In this document: positions 1 through 12,067 of the stretch, piece by piece
How positions within the stretch are numbered: position 1 is the stretch's first letter
Layout of the letters: each line of letters opens with the position of its first letter
Assembly: GCF_037893015.1 (NCBI RefSeq)
Contig: NC_133660.1
Span: 289,017,078 to 289,081,077 of the forward strand
Direction: 5' to 3'
From: Macrotis lagotis
Lineage: Eukaryota > Chordata > Mammalia > Peramelemorphia > Peramelidae
DNA: 64,000 nt
Position numbers and translations under genes: made by a program
Notes under the pieces: generated by a model
What the model was told of the DNA's origin: nothing
Database searches by the model: none
What the model saw: the letters and a program-made list of their open reading frames with translations, nothing else

Positions 1-950
1 CCCAAACTCCAAATACCTGTGCAGGTCTTATACAATTCTATCTATGATTTTACATAGTAAGATTATTCTATAATTATTTGATGATATTATTAAAAATAAT
101 TTCCATTATCATAGATATTTATTATAATACAAATCAGTAGGGAAACTTACTGTGCCATGGACTTGTTACTGAATAATGTTTCAGGATAAACTATTGAATA
201 GATATTACTTAAATAGTAAGGTTATACAAGATATTAGCTTGCCATATTTGAACTGTCAAAAAAATGAACTGTCATTGACCTAATATATTGAGATATACAA
301 ATTTAATAGAGATATGCAAATATAATACAATTAAAAAAAAGACAAATCCAACATATTAAAGAACAACTTAAAAATAACACAACTTACATGGCTACAACTG
401 AGCTGCTATAATCTGAATAAAAATGAAGATATAATTTGTTTCAGGAGACCTTATATTATGTAATTTTTATTCTCTTTATCCCCAATTCCAAGCAAAGTAC
501 CTGACACATAATTAGTTTATTTAATAGCTTTTATATGTTAAAAAGAAGGTTTTTCATGATCTATTTTTTTTGGCAAAGAGGAGTAAAGCATAGGACAGAA
601 ATATTAAATTCCTAGACTCTGGTGACTCTTGAAATACAACGAATTGATTTGTGAAAAAAAAAATCAGACCCACATATTTAAAAGAGCATCAGCAAAGAGG
701 CAAAGCAATTCAGAAATTGGATAATTTTAAATTTGGTCGGAACTTTGTCTATCATTCACTGCAAGCACCTCATATTAAATTGAGGGCTTTTGGCCGAGAC
801 AAATAATTTGTTCAAAGACACAAAATCTGCTTGTGACTGAATTGGAGGTTATAATATACATGATGTTCAGAGTCTGTCAATCATTAGTTTAGATCTAAAT
901 AGAACTAACCATTGTGTCATGTTTCAGGATTCATCTGAAGTGTGTTCTGG
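1..950 (-). repeat. Fragment of OR duplicon, 3'-flank part (no OR)
   Basis: This stretch is homologous by eye to 22800-23745 and, more weakly, to 41275-41690. Shared landmarks include 'ccaaatacctgt' near the left edge, 'ggacttgttac' near 160 and the run about 'attcactgcaagcacctcat' near 755. In copy B the same segment lies 1.7-2.6 kb downstream of an intact minus-strand OR. Here the next recognisable unit pieces are at 3700-4300 and no OR lies between. I infer a partial copy whose OR was lost. No coding potential was seen. Confidence 0.7.
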
Positions 951-1735
951 ATTCACTTAGGTCTTAGACTAGTCTTTTTATTGTGGCTGTTTTTCCTTGT
1001 CTTTCTGTCTTTCCCCCCAAGGCATTCTTGTCTCAATCCTTTGTTATTCAGTCTGTCCTCAATTAACTTACTATCTTTCTAGATGAATGAAATCTTCAAA
1101 CTGCTAGTTATCTGTAATATATTTCAACTTTGCAGGTCTGTGAATAAAAAAAAAAATCTGAGTTTTTACACTTCCTGTATCAGTCTTGAATTTTTCACTT
1201 TATGAACCCTGATCTTTGGTCTCTTTCTCTGAGGGCATCCCTAATTTCCTCTCATCAAAACTGTGATACTTTTGGAAATAAGGTTCAAGAAGTTTGCTTC
1301 TTACTGGGAGGGGGTTGAGTGTAAACAAGCATATATTAAAAAAAAAATGGCCTTAAGTCATGGCAAAGGTCCCCAAACATCATGGATTCACATAGACTCA
1401 AAGCAATTTTATTAGAACAACTCAAAGGATTAATCTTTCCATGTCTCATGACCTCAATCTACAGTTTAACAGTGAAGCAATTTTTTAAACAAAACTTCCA
1501 ATGGGTTATTTCCAGAGTTCTCACTCAAACATTCAACAGATATTCTAGATCTAAGTTACTAAAAGGTCTTGATATACACCATCATATAAAATTCCTGTAA
1601 TACAAAATACTCACATGAGCCAAAGAAATATGGAAAAAAGTTTCCAAATACCAAATCATAATATTCCAGTGTCATCACTTTTTATTTCCTTCTCCATCCT
1701 GCTCTCAAAAGTAAAAAAAAGACACTAGAAACCAA
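951..1735. other. Unassigned intergenic DNA
   Basis: Nothing gene-like is visible. The 72-residue reading frame at 1382-1600 has no recognisable motif. The stretch is AT-rich and has no repeat I can name with confidence. Confidence 0.5.
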
Positions 1736-2609
1736 AGCAACTTTGTTCCATGCTTATCTCAACCCTGTAAAACTGGAGATTCCAGGGATGTGGGAAATCT
1801 GGCACATAAATACATTGTTGGTGGAGCTATGAACTGATCTGACTTTTCTTGACAGCAATTTGGAATAATGGCCAAAGCATGATAAAAATACCACTACTGG
1901 GTTTATACCTTTAATAGATCATGAAAAAGAATAGAAACATCACTTGTATAAAAATATCCATAGCAACCCTGTTTGTGCTGGGAAAGATTGGAAATTGAGT
2001 GAATGTCCATCCATTGGGGAATTATTGAACAAATTGTGTTATATGAACATTATGGTACACTATTGTTCTATCAGAAACCAGGAGGGATGGAAATTCAAAG
2101 AAACCTGAAAAGACTTGCATGAACTGATGTGGGGCGAGCTGAACAGAACCAGAACAGAGTACACCCTAAAGCAACATGGAAGTGATGATAAACTTTAATG
2201 GACTTTATTGTATCAGTGCAATAATCAGGACAATTTTAGGGTACCTGTGATGGAGAATGCAACCTGTATCTAAGGAATCACCTGTGGAGTTTAAACAAAC
2301 AGCAAAGACTATTATCTTGATTTTTTATAAGCGTGTTTTATGAACTACAAAATTTTACTATTTCTAATATTTTATTTTTTCCTCAAGGATTTGATTTTTC
2401 TCTGAATACATTCAATTTTGATCCATGTATAGCCTGGAAACAATGTTAAGCTTATGACACTGTCTTCTATAGGGGGATGGGGAGGATAGAAAGGATGGGG
2501 GAAATAGGTAAAATTAAAAAACTTACCAGAGATAATAGGCAGAAACTACTATTGTATTTAATTGGGAAAAAAAAAATTATGTACCTAAAAAAATAAAAAA
2601 AAAAAACCA
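1736..2609 (+). mobile_element. L1 3' end, 5'-truncated, plus strand
   Basis: The text reads as the end of ORF2 plus 3' UTR of a mammalian L1 in sense orientation. It contains decayed copies of the 'ggaaattgagtg..cattggggaatt' and 'gaacagaaccagaac' phrases, followed by a purine-rich 3' UTR and an A-rich tail at about 2560-2607. The reverse complement of the same phrases is seen at 18030-18300 and 28700-28760. It is 5'-truncated and dead. Confidence 0.8.
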
Positions 2610-3478
2610 GAGCTTTTAGGATTGGCAAAGTGCAGATTTTTTATTTTCTTTTTCTACTAGGATAAGCTCATTTATTCACACCTGAGTTTTAATGAATAGT
2701 ACAACATAACAGAAGAGATCCTCTTTTCTATCACTTTGGATATTTTTAAGTACACTCTGAGATACTGTAAATGCCTTCACCCTAACCCTAAGAAACTGAA
2801 TAGAGAGGCCTAGGGTAAGTGTCATAAGCCATCATTGAGAAAATCTGACTCAGTATCTATTAAATAAAATGATGAGCCTCATGGAGGCAAAAACAATGCA
2901 GTCAAAGAAAAGGAAGTCAATAATCAAAGAGAAGGATTAGTATTCATTTTAATGATTATGTTCCAATTAAAATCCAGATTCTGCATGAGTGTGAGGGAAT
3001 CCCATGGGGATTTTAGAGTTTTATGAAAAAAGAAATTACATTAGTCATTTTGTTAATAATCAAATAAAAATTAAATTCATTGAAGTGTATGAGAATAAAT
3101 TAAAACAAAAAACAAGAGACAGCTCTCCAGGCGGTAACATTGTAGAAATGAACATCTACAGAAGGAAATTAATATGATGTTCATATATAGAAAAATTTAA
3201 AAATCCATACAAAGGGAAGAAATAAAAATATATCTGGATATGCCTTGTATAGGAGGGGCACTAGAGTAGAGACTTGAAGGCAGTTTGAGATTTCAAGAGA
3301 TCTGAGGGAAGAAGGAAATCCCTGCTGTGGGTAGCACTGACTGGGACAAGGGTAGGATGAAATAGGAAAGCAAAAATAGCAACAAAATCAGTAGGGGAGG
3401 AATTTAGAATTCTGTCATCCAAGCTTGAAGGTAATAGGCTTTGCTCTTTGTTTAAATTGCACAGTTCATTCTTGACAT
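2610..3478. other. Unassigned intergenic DNA
   Basis: This AT-rich stretch has no gene evidence. Two telomere-like hexamer units occur near 2780, too few to mean anything. Confidence 0.45.
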
Positions 3479-3660
3479 ACAGATGGTATTCTCCATCACA
3501 GATACCCTAAAATTGTCCTGATTATTGTACTGATGGAATTAACAAGTACAATAAGGTTGATGATCACCCCCAGGCAAGTGTTCTTCTGGTTCTGCTCATC
3601 CCTCCTGGTTTCTGATAGAACAATAGTTCTATTGATTGATTGTTGCACTATTCATTATCT
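3479..3660 (-). mobile_element. L1 3' UTR fragment, minus strand
   Basis: It includes 'ttctccatcacagata' and 'tgttcttctggttctgctca', the reverse complement of the L1 3' region also seen at 18060-18090 (minus) and 2130-2240 (plus). Short decayed fragment. Confidence 0.65.
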
Positions 3661-3699
3661 TTTTGTTCAATATGACAACATTTGGAAATGAAAACATAA

Positions 3700-4300
3700 A
3701 TGAAAATGTGTCTCATTTGACTGAGGCTGGTGCCTAACTTGAGTTTTGAAGTTCAGTGCTACAATGGGACTTAAGCAAAAGGAACATCAAAACTAAATTT
3801 GGTACTTGTCCAATGAACATCTAGAATGGTATTGGGGAGAGTAGGCTTCCCTGGAGAGGCAAACTGACACAAGGTAGAAATGAAGCAGATCAAAGGAATA
3901 TAAACATTAAGGCAATTATTGTTTGAATGACTTTAAAGAAAAATATATTTTCACACAAATTTCTTTTTTGGGTAAGGGATGATAAACAAGACTGCAAACA
4001 TTAACTTGCTAGACTCCATTAATCCTGAAATGATGAGGATTGAATTGGAAAGAGAGTCATACTAGGAATATGCATATATAAAAGAACAACAAATAAAAAA
4101 ACAGTGAATTGTATATTGTGATTTGTGAGAGACATTTTGTCTATTATTCACATCAAGCCGTTCATTTTTAAGTTCAGGGCAAAGTGCCAAGTTGCAAGTG
4201 GTTAAATAGGAAACTAAAACATATTTGGACTTCTGAACTTGCCCAGGTTGGATCTAAATAGAGATAGCCATTGTGAAAAGTAGAATCTGTCTTCTGAAGA
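3700..4300 (-). repeat. OR duplicon fragments (two adjacent pieces)
   Basis: Positions 3715-3890 match 11010-11170 and 24270-24450, with the shared core 'ggagaggcaaactgacaca' at about 3853. Positions 3960-4300 match 585-935, shown by the 'gtctattattcac' and 'gatctaaatagag' regions. The order here, the inner piece followed by the outer piece, is what a tandem junction between two units would give. I infer that a unit boundary lies near 3.9 kb. Confidence 0.6.
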
Positions 4301-4505
4301 ATATTCTAATTGACTCATTGAACATTCAATGAGTATTTACTATTGAAAAGTAATTATGTTAAAATTTGGGGATAGCAAAGATAGGATAAAATAAACCAAT
4401 TTCTGGCTCCATGAGGTCATATTTTTCTTAGAAAAACAACATGCAGCTATTCAAATAAAATCAAGCCATGATAATGCAAAAGACAATCAAACAAAACCAA
4501 GCTAT

Positions 4506-4986
4506 TGTTATGGCCACAAGAATTTAGGCAAGTCCATCAGAATTTAGGAGTCTTTAATTACTGGAATGGAGGGCTGATTGTCTGGAAGCATCCAAGATAA
4601 TAGTAAATTGATACAGGTACAAGCAAGCTTATATGCTGAAAAACCACATCCTTGTTAGTCCTTATCAAAATCTATTATCACAAGTGGTCATTATTTCACC
4701 TGGGGACTTTCCACCCAATAGAGGGGGGCTTCATACACAAGCAAGGGGGATTTCCACCTTTGGGAAGAATGGGGGATACCAAGAGTATGGGAGACAGAGA
4801 CAAGCAAGAAATCAACATGCCAGGACATTTATTGCAGTTACAGGTGTTGGGGTGGGGGCAAGAATGAGTTTTGTAAACAGCATGTCAGAGTACTTCAGGG
4901 GGCTACAGTGGAAAATCACAGGCCTTTTGTTGTTGGGCTGGGGAGGAAGGTTTCAGGGGCAGGGAAATTGAGGGGCAACCATAACA
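4506..4986 (-). repeat. ERV 3' LTR
   Basis: The LTR has inverted termini: 'tgttatgg' at the left edge and 'ccataaca' at the right edge, with the usual TG...CA ends. It aligns along its length with 10256-10735, at something like 85% identity by eye. A purine-rich stretch, the polypurine tract on the minus strand, abuts the right edge. That makes this copy the 3' LTR of a minus-strand provirus. Confidence 0.85.
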
Positions 4987-5003
4987 ATCCCTCCTCTTCT
5001 AAA
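4987..5003 (-). other. ERV polypurine tract
   Basis: On the minus strand this reads as an almost pure A/G run (includes AGAAGAGGAGGGA) immediately before the LTR. This is the position where plus-strand DNA synthesis of a retrovirus is primed. Confidence 0.7.
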
Positions 5004-5019
5004 GTACCAACTCAAACCA

Positions 5020-5420
5020 TTGAGTCAGCTTCCTGACAAAGGGGATTATAAGGCCCATAGTGGGAGTGAAGGGTCAACACATGGACAGATTGAACTCTGT
5101 TATTGATAAATCTGAGGAGGCAATTGATAAGGCAAGTAATGTCCCATGGTGAAAAGAAGAAGGAGGATGACTAGGGGCCCAGCTATTGTGGACCAAGAGT
5201 AGTTAGCCAAGGGGACCAGGAGAACATAGAGGCAAACCAAGTAGATGGGTTGCTAGCTTCCTCGCGGTTGGCCACCCTTTGTCTGACAAGGGCTACACTG
5301 TCTCTGATAACACCAGAGAGGTTGGCATAGAAACAGCAGGGTCATGCATAGTCCTCCTTGCTGGAGAAACAGGAGGTCTGTTTATTTTTGTCTTTTCTGG
5401 AGAAAAGGGCACACTCCAAG
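5020..5420 (-). pseudogene. ERV env remnant, transmembrane subunit
   Basis: The minus strand encodes pieces of a gammaretroviral-type Env transmembrane subunit. In order they are an immunosuppressive-region-like stretch with the conserved double Gln-Gly-Gly context, the cysteine cluster of the CX6CC type, a hydrophobic membrane anchor, and a cytoplasmic tail that runs up to a stop about 40 nt before the polypurine tract. The pieces are in different frames. At least one frameshift lies within the cysteine cluster, and in-frame stops occur before and inside the anchor. The surface subunit upstream is not recognisable. The gene is non-functional as it stands. The identification rests on my recognition of family motifs, not on a database search. 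Confidence 0.8.
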
Positions 5421-5737
5421 TATCACAAATGTAGTGAAGATCAAGGAGCTGCCTGGAGGTGACAGTTAAGCAGAATTATATGGTCTAACATTATTCCCCC
5501 CTCCCTAGCCCCCTCTCTTCCAATCTGATTGGTTAAGGTTTTCAGTTAGAATTTTTACATGAAAAATCTACCCAGTAACAAAAAGAAGAATAATAAAATA
5601 TTTCCATAGATTTTTAACTCACCATCCAGATGGTGAGAGTATCAGAAGATTTCTAATGACCTTCTGTTGTCTATCTAAGTGAATTAATGTCTAAGTATGC
5701 AAGGTCTTCTTAGTTTCTCATCAAATGAGAGAAGGCA

Positions 5738-5952
5738 GTCTACTGTTCTCTTGGTCTAGCATCAAATAGGTGAGTAACTAAAAATTCAAGTCTCTTCTCT
5801 GGTAGTATGCCACTATTTCTCTCCCTAACAGAGTCAGGAGGGTGTCTGGCTGGGAATACAAGGCCTTTCTGGAAATAATCCACTGTTTCCCTCCCTAACA
5901 GGATCATGAGGGTGTCTGACTGAGAATTCAAGGCCTCTTTCCCCCTTTTCTT
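5738..5952. repeat. Tandem repeat, ~70-bp unit, about 3 copies, inside ERV
   Basis: Units start near 5740, 5810 and 5880. Shared text includes 'ctccctaacag', 'gagggtgtctg', 'ctg.gaat.caaggcct' and a 'tctggaaataat'-like end. Copies two and three are the closest to each other, while the first is more diverged. Their placement between the putative pol end and env is unusual for a retrovirus. Confidence 0.75.
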
Positions 5953-6087
5953 CTAAGAATAGTCTAAGGCTAACAGTCTTTGTTTCAATGTTTTTTAACC
6001 CTGAGAGGACTTCACTACGAATATTAACTCTTAAGAGGGAATTTTCCACTCAATCCCTCCTCTTATTATTTTGTAATTGAAGTCCTC

Positions 6088-6354
6088 TCACACTATCCTT
6101 GATACCCTCTCAGGTTCTAGTCTCTCTTTTCCTGTCCACTTGGGATCCATTTTCTCCTTGAAACCCTGACCAAATAACACATACACATAAATGGAGACAA
6201 TGGAGGAAGATGAACTCATCTGGTTTCTAGCTTTTCCCCTGGAGACATTCAATATCTTTCTGTATCTGCAGAATTCATTCCAATTTCTGATTTGGATAAC
6301 TTGTTGAGATCTCCTCTTCTGGTAAAGGAACTTCTTAACACAACATCTTATCAA
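6088..6354 (-). pseudogene. Possible ERV pol 3' end remnant
   Basis: An 88-residue open stretch on the minus strand lies where the integrase C-terminus would be expected, between gag and env remnants. A short 'DPKW' phrase followed by Glu/Pro-rich text resembles the integrase C-terminal region of gammaretroviruses. The resemblance is weak, and I offer this only because the position fits. Confidence 0.3.
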
Positions 6355-6359
6355 ACAGA

Positions 6360-9270
6360 TTCATATTTTCATCATTAGAACATAAAATTCCAAAGCTATA
6401 AAAATTCACATTTTTGCCTTACTCACTCTCACATTTGTATACATACTTTAACAAAAATACAACTTCCATAATTGTTCATTTCACAAGTAAATATGTGTAA
6501 AATTATCAAGTTAACTTGAGCTTATAACATTTCCATTAGATGACCATCTTTGTACAAAAAGTGTCCTGCAAGCAACAGACAAATAGCCTTAATCTCTTGT
6601 TCTTCATTAAAATAATAACTCAAGTATCCTTTACTAATATAAATTTATCTTTCTTCCCCAAAATGTTTCTGATCTAAAATATAGGTGATTCTTTTTCTGA
6701 TATACTCAACTGACTTACATTTCCTCCTCAAAGTAGAATTTGAAACTGCTATTGCACAGAAGTGTATCTTGAGATTATATAACCTTCTTTATTCTTCTTA
6801 CCTAAATATCCTTTTGTTAGCACAGAATACAATAAAATCAAAGAGTCTTAATTCTTGTGAAAACATTTAGCTAACAGCAGAGGTTAAAAACACATGCTGG
6901 CCTCTCTAGCTATTAAACTCCACTTGACCTAAAATTTCTCTATCAGATTGACTTTTAGCAATTTACAGTAAAAATCTAGATCATCAAAGGAAAATTCCTT
7001 TAAGGATATAATTTTGAGTGTCAGTTTCCAGGCAGAGGTCATGTGGATAGTCAAATGCCTTAAGTCAAATTTTAGATTTATCTAGTGAGACATTTTTCAA
7101 ACGTCACACTTTGGGGAATCAAGTCAAAAGGGTCCAACCTCAGGTTGCACTGAAAAGTCGCCCCTTCGGCTTTTTCCCCCCAATACATCCTGTCACCTGT
7201 GTAGTGTCCAAACCTCTTTTGGGCTTTCAGACTTCAAAAGAGAATTGACTCAACAGCACTTTCTTTGCTGATCATACCTGATGTCAGACACAAAACAAAA
7301 GCCAATTAAAAGTCCCATGATCTAAAATAGTAATTTCATCTAATTAGAACTCCAAGTGAATCCATTTCACAAGGATGAAATGCTAATTCTAATCTAAATG
7401 TGGTGGGGGGGTCATAATCAATCAGGCCCCTTCCCTACACATTTATTACACATTTATCACCTATATCTACTCTGAGTGTCCCTCTCATCAGAATTCAATA
7501 AAGTGACTTTCTAAACATTCAAAAAAATCAGTCAAGTTCCCCTAGCATCTGGAGTATTCCTTGGCATAGAAAAAATATTCACAAATTTGTTTCATAATTC
7601 AACTAGAAGGTCTATCCTCCTAGTGGTACTAACTTCTAATCTGCAGACCCACACCCCTTTGTCTGAAATCCTAGCTGTTTTATTTCTGGACAAATATGGT
7701 ATAGCCTGCTGTATTACAAAGATGGCTAACCTGCTGTATTACAATAGATAAACACCTCCTTTGACTAGGAGATTATTTTAAGAATTCTCACATAACAATT
7801 AGCCAGAGACTGTCACAAAAATATCACAAATTATTACCATTGTTTTCTTTCCCATGTTGCTCAGGTACTTGTCCTTGAAAGCAAACAACCACAGCTTTGA
7901 GATTATAATTATAAATATATACATATATTACCAAAAAATCGAATTTAAATGTATAAATACATATATATAGCATTGCCAAGTTTTTATGCAAACAATTCTC
8001 TATAATAAACCTGTTTAATTATTAGCCATATTTGAAATACCAATTATTACCTTTCAGAATTCATTCAACCCATTAGAATATCTCTACATTTAACAAATCA
8101 GTAATAAGTGTAACATATTAAGAACTAGATTTCACAAAACAATCTTTCCATTATTACATTGATACCTGTATCTACAATTCTAAAGTAAATCCAAAACATC
8201 ATTTAAAAATTTCAGGAAACCCAAAGGGTCATGACCTTTGATAATTTCCCTCATTATCCCTATAAAGCAATTAATCATTAATTCCAGGTTTGAGCACATT
8301 ACAGTAAAATAGTTTATATTTCTAAAGGTATATCACATGTTTGATAACACTATTCAATATTTTATTCATTGATAAGTCATCTAATTAGGGTTATGTAATT
8401 TTTAATTTGCTAATCATTTTCTGAAGCCCCTCACATTTATACATCATTACTGGAAAGGGTATCTTGCAGTCACACTATCCTTCTGAATCTGCATTTAACA
8501 TGGGGGAAGAAATCTGCAATTTTACTTCTATAAATTTTATACATTAAATCCTTAACCTACATGAAACATAAAGTTTTCATGCTGACATAACATTCTCTTA
8601 AAGCAAAAAAAAAAACAAAAAACAGGTTCTCTTAAAGTTAACCTTATAATTATTTTTTTACTCACAAAACTCTTCTAAATCTGTGCTTTTATAAGCTGCT
8701 TCCAAATAAACTTTTATTTTCAAAACAAAGAAAATAAGATTCTGCATAATTTTAGTCTTATACATATGATAATTTCAAAAGTCCAATGTGTACTATTTTA
8801 CTCATGTTAGTGTTGCATTTACATGTACAATAAATAAACTACATTGAACACAATTTTAAATTCTCAAAACAAGTTCAAATATGTTTTTATGCAAAGTTTA
8901 CTAATTTTTCACTACATAATTCAATTTCATATATTTCCCTTTACTCCCTAGAATTTTGGAATACAGAAAAAATTTTAAGACCAGTTGTTGCTAAAAATCC
9001 ATTTTTAAAATTGTAAGTTTCTTTATATGTCTCTTAAATACCAAAATTCCTATTCAAAATAACCTTAAATCCCTTTCTTTTTTAAAGCCTAAAAAAAGTT
9101 TAGAAATTCGTTTTATCTTTATCATTGCAATGCTAACTTTTCAATGCTCTAACTTTTAAGAGTTTTCTATCCTTAATGACCAACATTTCTTAATATTAGA
9201 ACATTTTATGTTATGGGTATTGGAGATTCCCCTTAATTTGAGATATTAAAGGAATATGTATTAATTCTGT
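6360..9270 (-). other. Decayed ERV interior, AT-rich
   Basis: Very AT-rich DNA with no surviving long frame. A short stop-free stretch on the minus strand near 7100-7200 contains a Trp/Cys-bearing segment but cannot be assigned. Protease and reverse transcriptase motifs were not recognisable by eye. Either pol has decayed beyond recognition or much of it has been replaced by other AT-rich DNA. Confidence 0.45.
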
Positions 9271-9274
9271 ACAT

Positions 9275-9855
9275 TTACTTACCCCAGATTTTTTTCCAGA
9301 TACATGAACTATACCCCAAATATATTTTAAATTGGTGATTCTCCTTTTTTAGTAATTCTAAAGCTTGATTAAGAGCACAGAACTCACAGTGTATCCTGAC
9401 TGCCAGTCTCCACCAAGGCCATTCTGTCCCTATCACAGCATTTCCATTAATTCTTTTTCCTCCTTTGACTCTGGAGGAGCCATAAAACATTGAATTAAAA
9501 AAAAAATACCCCCTTAATTGATTTTGAAATCCCCAAATCCCCCAGAATCAATCCTTTTACTTACACAATATCAAACCAGCTGAAATGTTCTGTCTACATG
9601 CTATAACCAATTTCCATACTTACAAATGGTTCAAAAACCCCAATTGTTTCTATGCCTTGATTCTTTTCCCGGTACTTTCAGAACCTCTTCCTCAGACTAT
9701 ACAACTTACATGTTCCTTTAATATTCTGTTCCACTATTCTTTTTTCATTAAGACTTTCCTGTATATTTAACGGCAAAATAAAGTACCTTTTCATCATAGA
9801 AAAATATCTCAGAACAACTTCTAAAGGAGTGGGTGAAAGATTGGGACTGTCCCAT
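9275..9855 (-). pseudogene. ERV gag remnant (matrix region)
   Basis: On the minus strand an ATG at 9853-9855 opens with Met-Gly, the N-myristoylation context of gammaretroviral Gag. It lies about 380 nt after the primer binding site, a reasonable leader length. The frame breaks after some 35 codons. A second piece, at 9275-9490, carries a Glu-Trp-Pro motif of the kind found in gammaretroviral matrix domains. No capsid major homology region or zinc knuckle was found. Broken, non-functional. Confidence 0.6.
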
Positions 9856-10235
9856 TGTGTTGATTCTCAAAAAGGTCGGCAATGACACAACAAAACACAG
9901 ACACAAAACAAGCAGAAATCCACACACAGGAAAACCAGGATATGTGATAACCAGAGAAAAACCAAACCAGGAGGGAGGATGGTGTTCCACACTTCTCTCT
10001 AGCAAGAGGAGCTCAGGTGCATCCAGCCTTCCACTTAGTATACTACAGTACTCACCAGGACCAGGACCAGGAGCTTTTCATGGCAAATGGGTGAATTATC
10101 TTTCAGATTTCCCAGGCCAAGTGCTCCATGGTTAGAGACCTTGGAATTGAGGAATGTCTCTCAGTGGCCACCTCCTAAGGTGTCACTCTTGAGGAGCACT
10201 TGCCAGCCTAATCCGGTGAGATTTCCAGTAGGAAG

Positions 10236-10253
10236 ATCTTGCTGGGGCCTCCA
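10236..10253 (-). other. ERV primer binding site, tRNA-Gln-like
   Basis: On the minus strand, 2 nt inside the 5' LTR edge, the 18-mer TGGAGGCCCCAGCAAGAT begins with the universal TGG. It resembles the complement of a tRNA-Gln 3' end with about two mismatches. The assignment to Gln is from memory of tRNA 3' ends and needs a tRNA comparison. Confidence 0.65.
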
Positions 10254-10255
10254 AA

Positions 10256-10735
10256 TATTACTGCCACAAGAATTTAGGCAAGTCAATCAGAATTTAGGAG
10301 CCTTTAATTACTTGAATCGAGAGCTGATTTCTGGAAGTATCCAAGGCAATAGCAAATTGATTCAGGTATAAGCAAGTTTATATGATGGAAAAAACCCACA
10401 TCCTTATTTAATCCTTATCATAATCTAATATCACACATGGTCACTATTTCACCTGGGGACTTTCCACCCAAGTGAGAGGGCTTTCTACCCAAGCGAGGGC
10501 CTTTCCACCTTAGGCAAGAAAGGAGGAAACCACACATATGGGAGACAGAGCCAAGTAGGAAATCGATATGGCAGCACATTTTTTGTTACAGGTGCTGGGG
10601 TGGGGGCAAGAGGGGATCTTCTAAACAGGATGTCAGAGTTCTTCAGGGGTCTACAGTGGAAAATTACAGGTCCTTTGTTGCTGGGATGGAGAGGTAGGTT
10701 TCAGGGACAGAGGACCCGAGGGGCAACCATGAAAA
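10256..10735 (-). repeat. ERV 5' LTR
   Basis: Partner of the LTR at 4506-4986. Its termini are more worn: 'tattactgcc' instead of 'tgttatggcc', and the right-edge 'ccataaca' is lost. A TATA-like 'catataaac' on the minus strand near 10378 is a possible core promoter. The primer binding site lies directly inside, so this is the 5' LTR. Confidence 0.85.
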
Positions 10736-11248
10736 TTTTCAAGAAAAACAAGTAGTTATTAAACTTATGCTGAGTCCTGTGCTGGATATTTGGAAAGATA
10801 TGTGTAGTTATTATAAAATTGATCTCCTTGCTCTCAAGGAATTTAAATTTCTATAAATAAAGAAGACACATACAAAGATAATATTAAAATCCCATCATTC
10901 AGGAGAGCTGTGATAGAAAAATACAAATAAAGTGTTCTATTTAATCTGAAGCAAAAGGTGATACAAGCAGAGTGTTTTGGGATAAGGATATTTGATTTGG
11001 TAATGGGAAGGCTGCCTCAACTTGAGCTTTGAAGTACTGAGCTACAGTGGCGCTCAAGTCAAATGAACATCTGATTAAATCTGGTACCAGTTCAATGAGC
11101 ATCTAGGATGGGAATGGGGAGACTAGGCTGCCCTGGAGAGGCAAACTGACACAAGTTAGAAATAAAGCAGATCAGAGCTTTCATACTTATAACCACTTGA
11201 ATCACCTTTTATTGACATTCCAGTCTGGATAAGGTAGGGATACCAGAA

Positions 11249-11322
11249 ATAATAAATAATAATAATAGATATACTAAAATAATAATAATAATAATGACAA
11301 TGATAATAATAATAATATAAAA
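11249..11322. repeat. (AAT)n microsatellite, interrupted
   Basis: Runs of aat/ata trinucleotides broken by short insertions. Absent from the aligned part of unit B, so it arose or expanded after that duplication. Confidence 0.85.
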
Positions 11323-12067
11323 GATCATACAAAACAAAAGGAATATAATTCTAAAAATAATTGAGATAGTCTTTTCCATTTAAGAATCTTGCATATAATT
11401 GTACATTGCTATTTGTTATAGCCCAAACTCAGAAATTACGCCCCCCATATGGTGATTGCTGAAAGTTCAATATATTCCATGTGGACAGAATTTTAAAATT
11501 AGACATCAAGAACATATTCTATTCTGCTAACCTGAAGTGTTAGACTAATTAATTCAGACTAAAGACACTTCCAGAAATAGTATCAATCAACACTGGTAAC
11601 AAAGTATCTCCCCTCTCATAAGTGTGAGGTTCGCTGTGGAAATGGGCACAACACAGAACACAGTAATAAAAGTGTGACTGTGGGAACATATTTGGAATCG
11701 ACAAGAACTGGGTACATCTCACAATTACAACCTTAAGGATATGTTCAATGCTGTTTCTTCTGTGTGTAGTTTCTGATGGAAAGGTCTTCTATCTGGGCTT
11801 CCTGTATCTGTTCCTTTTCTAAATTCATCTCCCAATAGGAAAGTCTGATTTCTTCCTCATTCACAGAACTCTGATGAATAGCTGTTCTCTACCTCCACTC
11901 ACTGAGCCTTTTCCTTGTAAGAAATGAGTTTTTTCCCTTTGAGAAATTATTCAGTTAGAGAATACTATTAGCTAAATAGAAGGATGAGAACATCGAGAAA
12001 TTCCCATATACCGCCTTCTTGTTCCCAGAAGCTAAGAACATATTCTACCTCAAGGAGGGGGTTTTTA

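Larger units (their letters stand above)
4506..10735 (-). mobile_element. Endogenous retrovirus, gammaretrovirus-like, defective
   Basis: Two direct repeats of about 480 bp (4506-4986 and 10256-10735) bound 5.3 kb of internal DNA. Read on the minus strand the order is 5' LTR, an 18-nt primer binding site resembling the tRNA-Gln type, a gag start with Met-Gly, an AT-rich and heavily decayed middle, env transmembrane remnants, a polypurine tract and the 3' LTR. The internal length is short for a full gag-pol-env set, so internal deletion is likely. No long reading frame survives. No clear target-site duplication was found at the outer edges. It sits inside the 3' flank of OR unit A. Confidence 0.85.

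Noticed and set aside
2778..2792. Telomere-like 'ccctaaccctaa'
   Set aside because: Only two units; expected by chance in AT-rich DNA.
5740..6049. Two overlapping minus-strand frames with repeated text, considered as a small gene
   Set aside because: The repeated text is the 70-bp DNA tandem repeat inside the defective retrovirus, not a conserved protein.
9833..10371. Two plus-strand open frames of 94-100 codons
   Set aside because: They lie antisense to the retroviral leader and gag start and have no motif.
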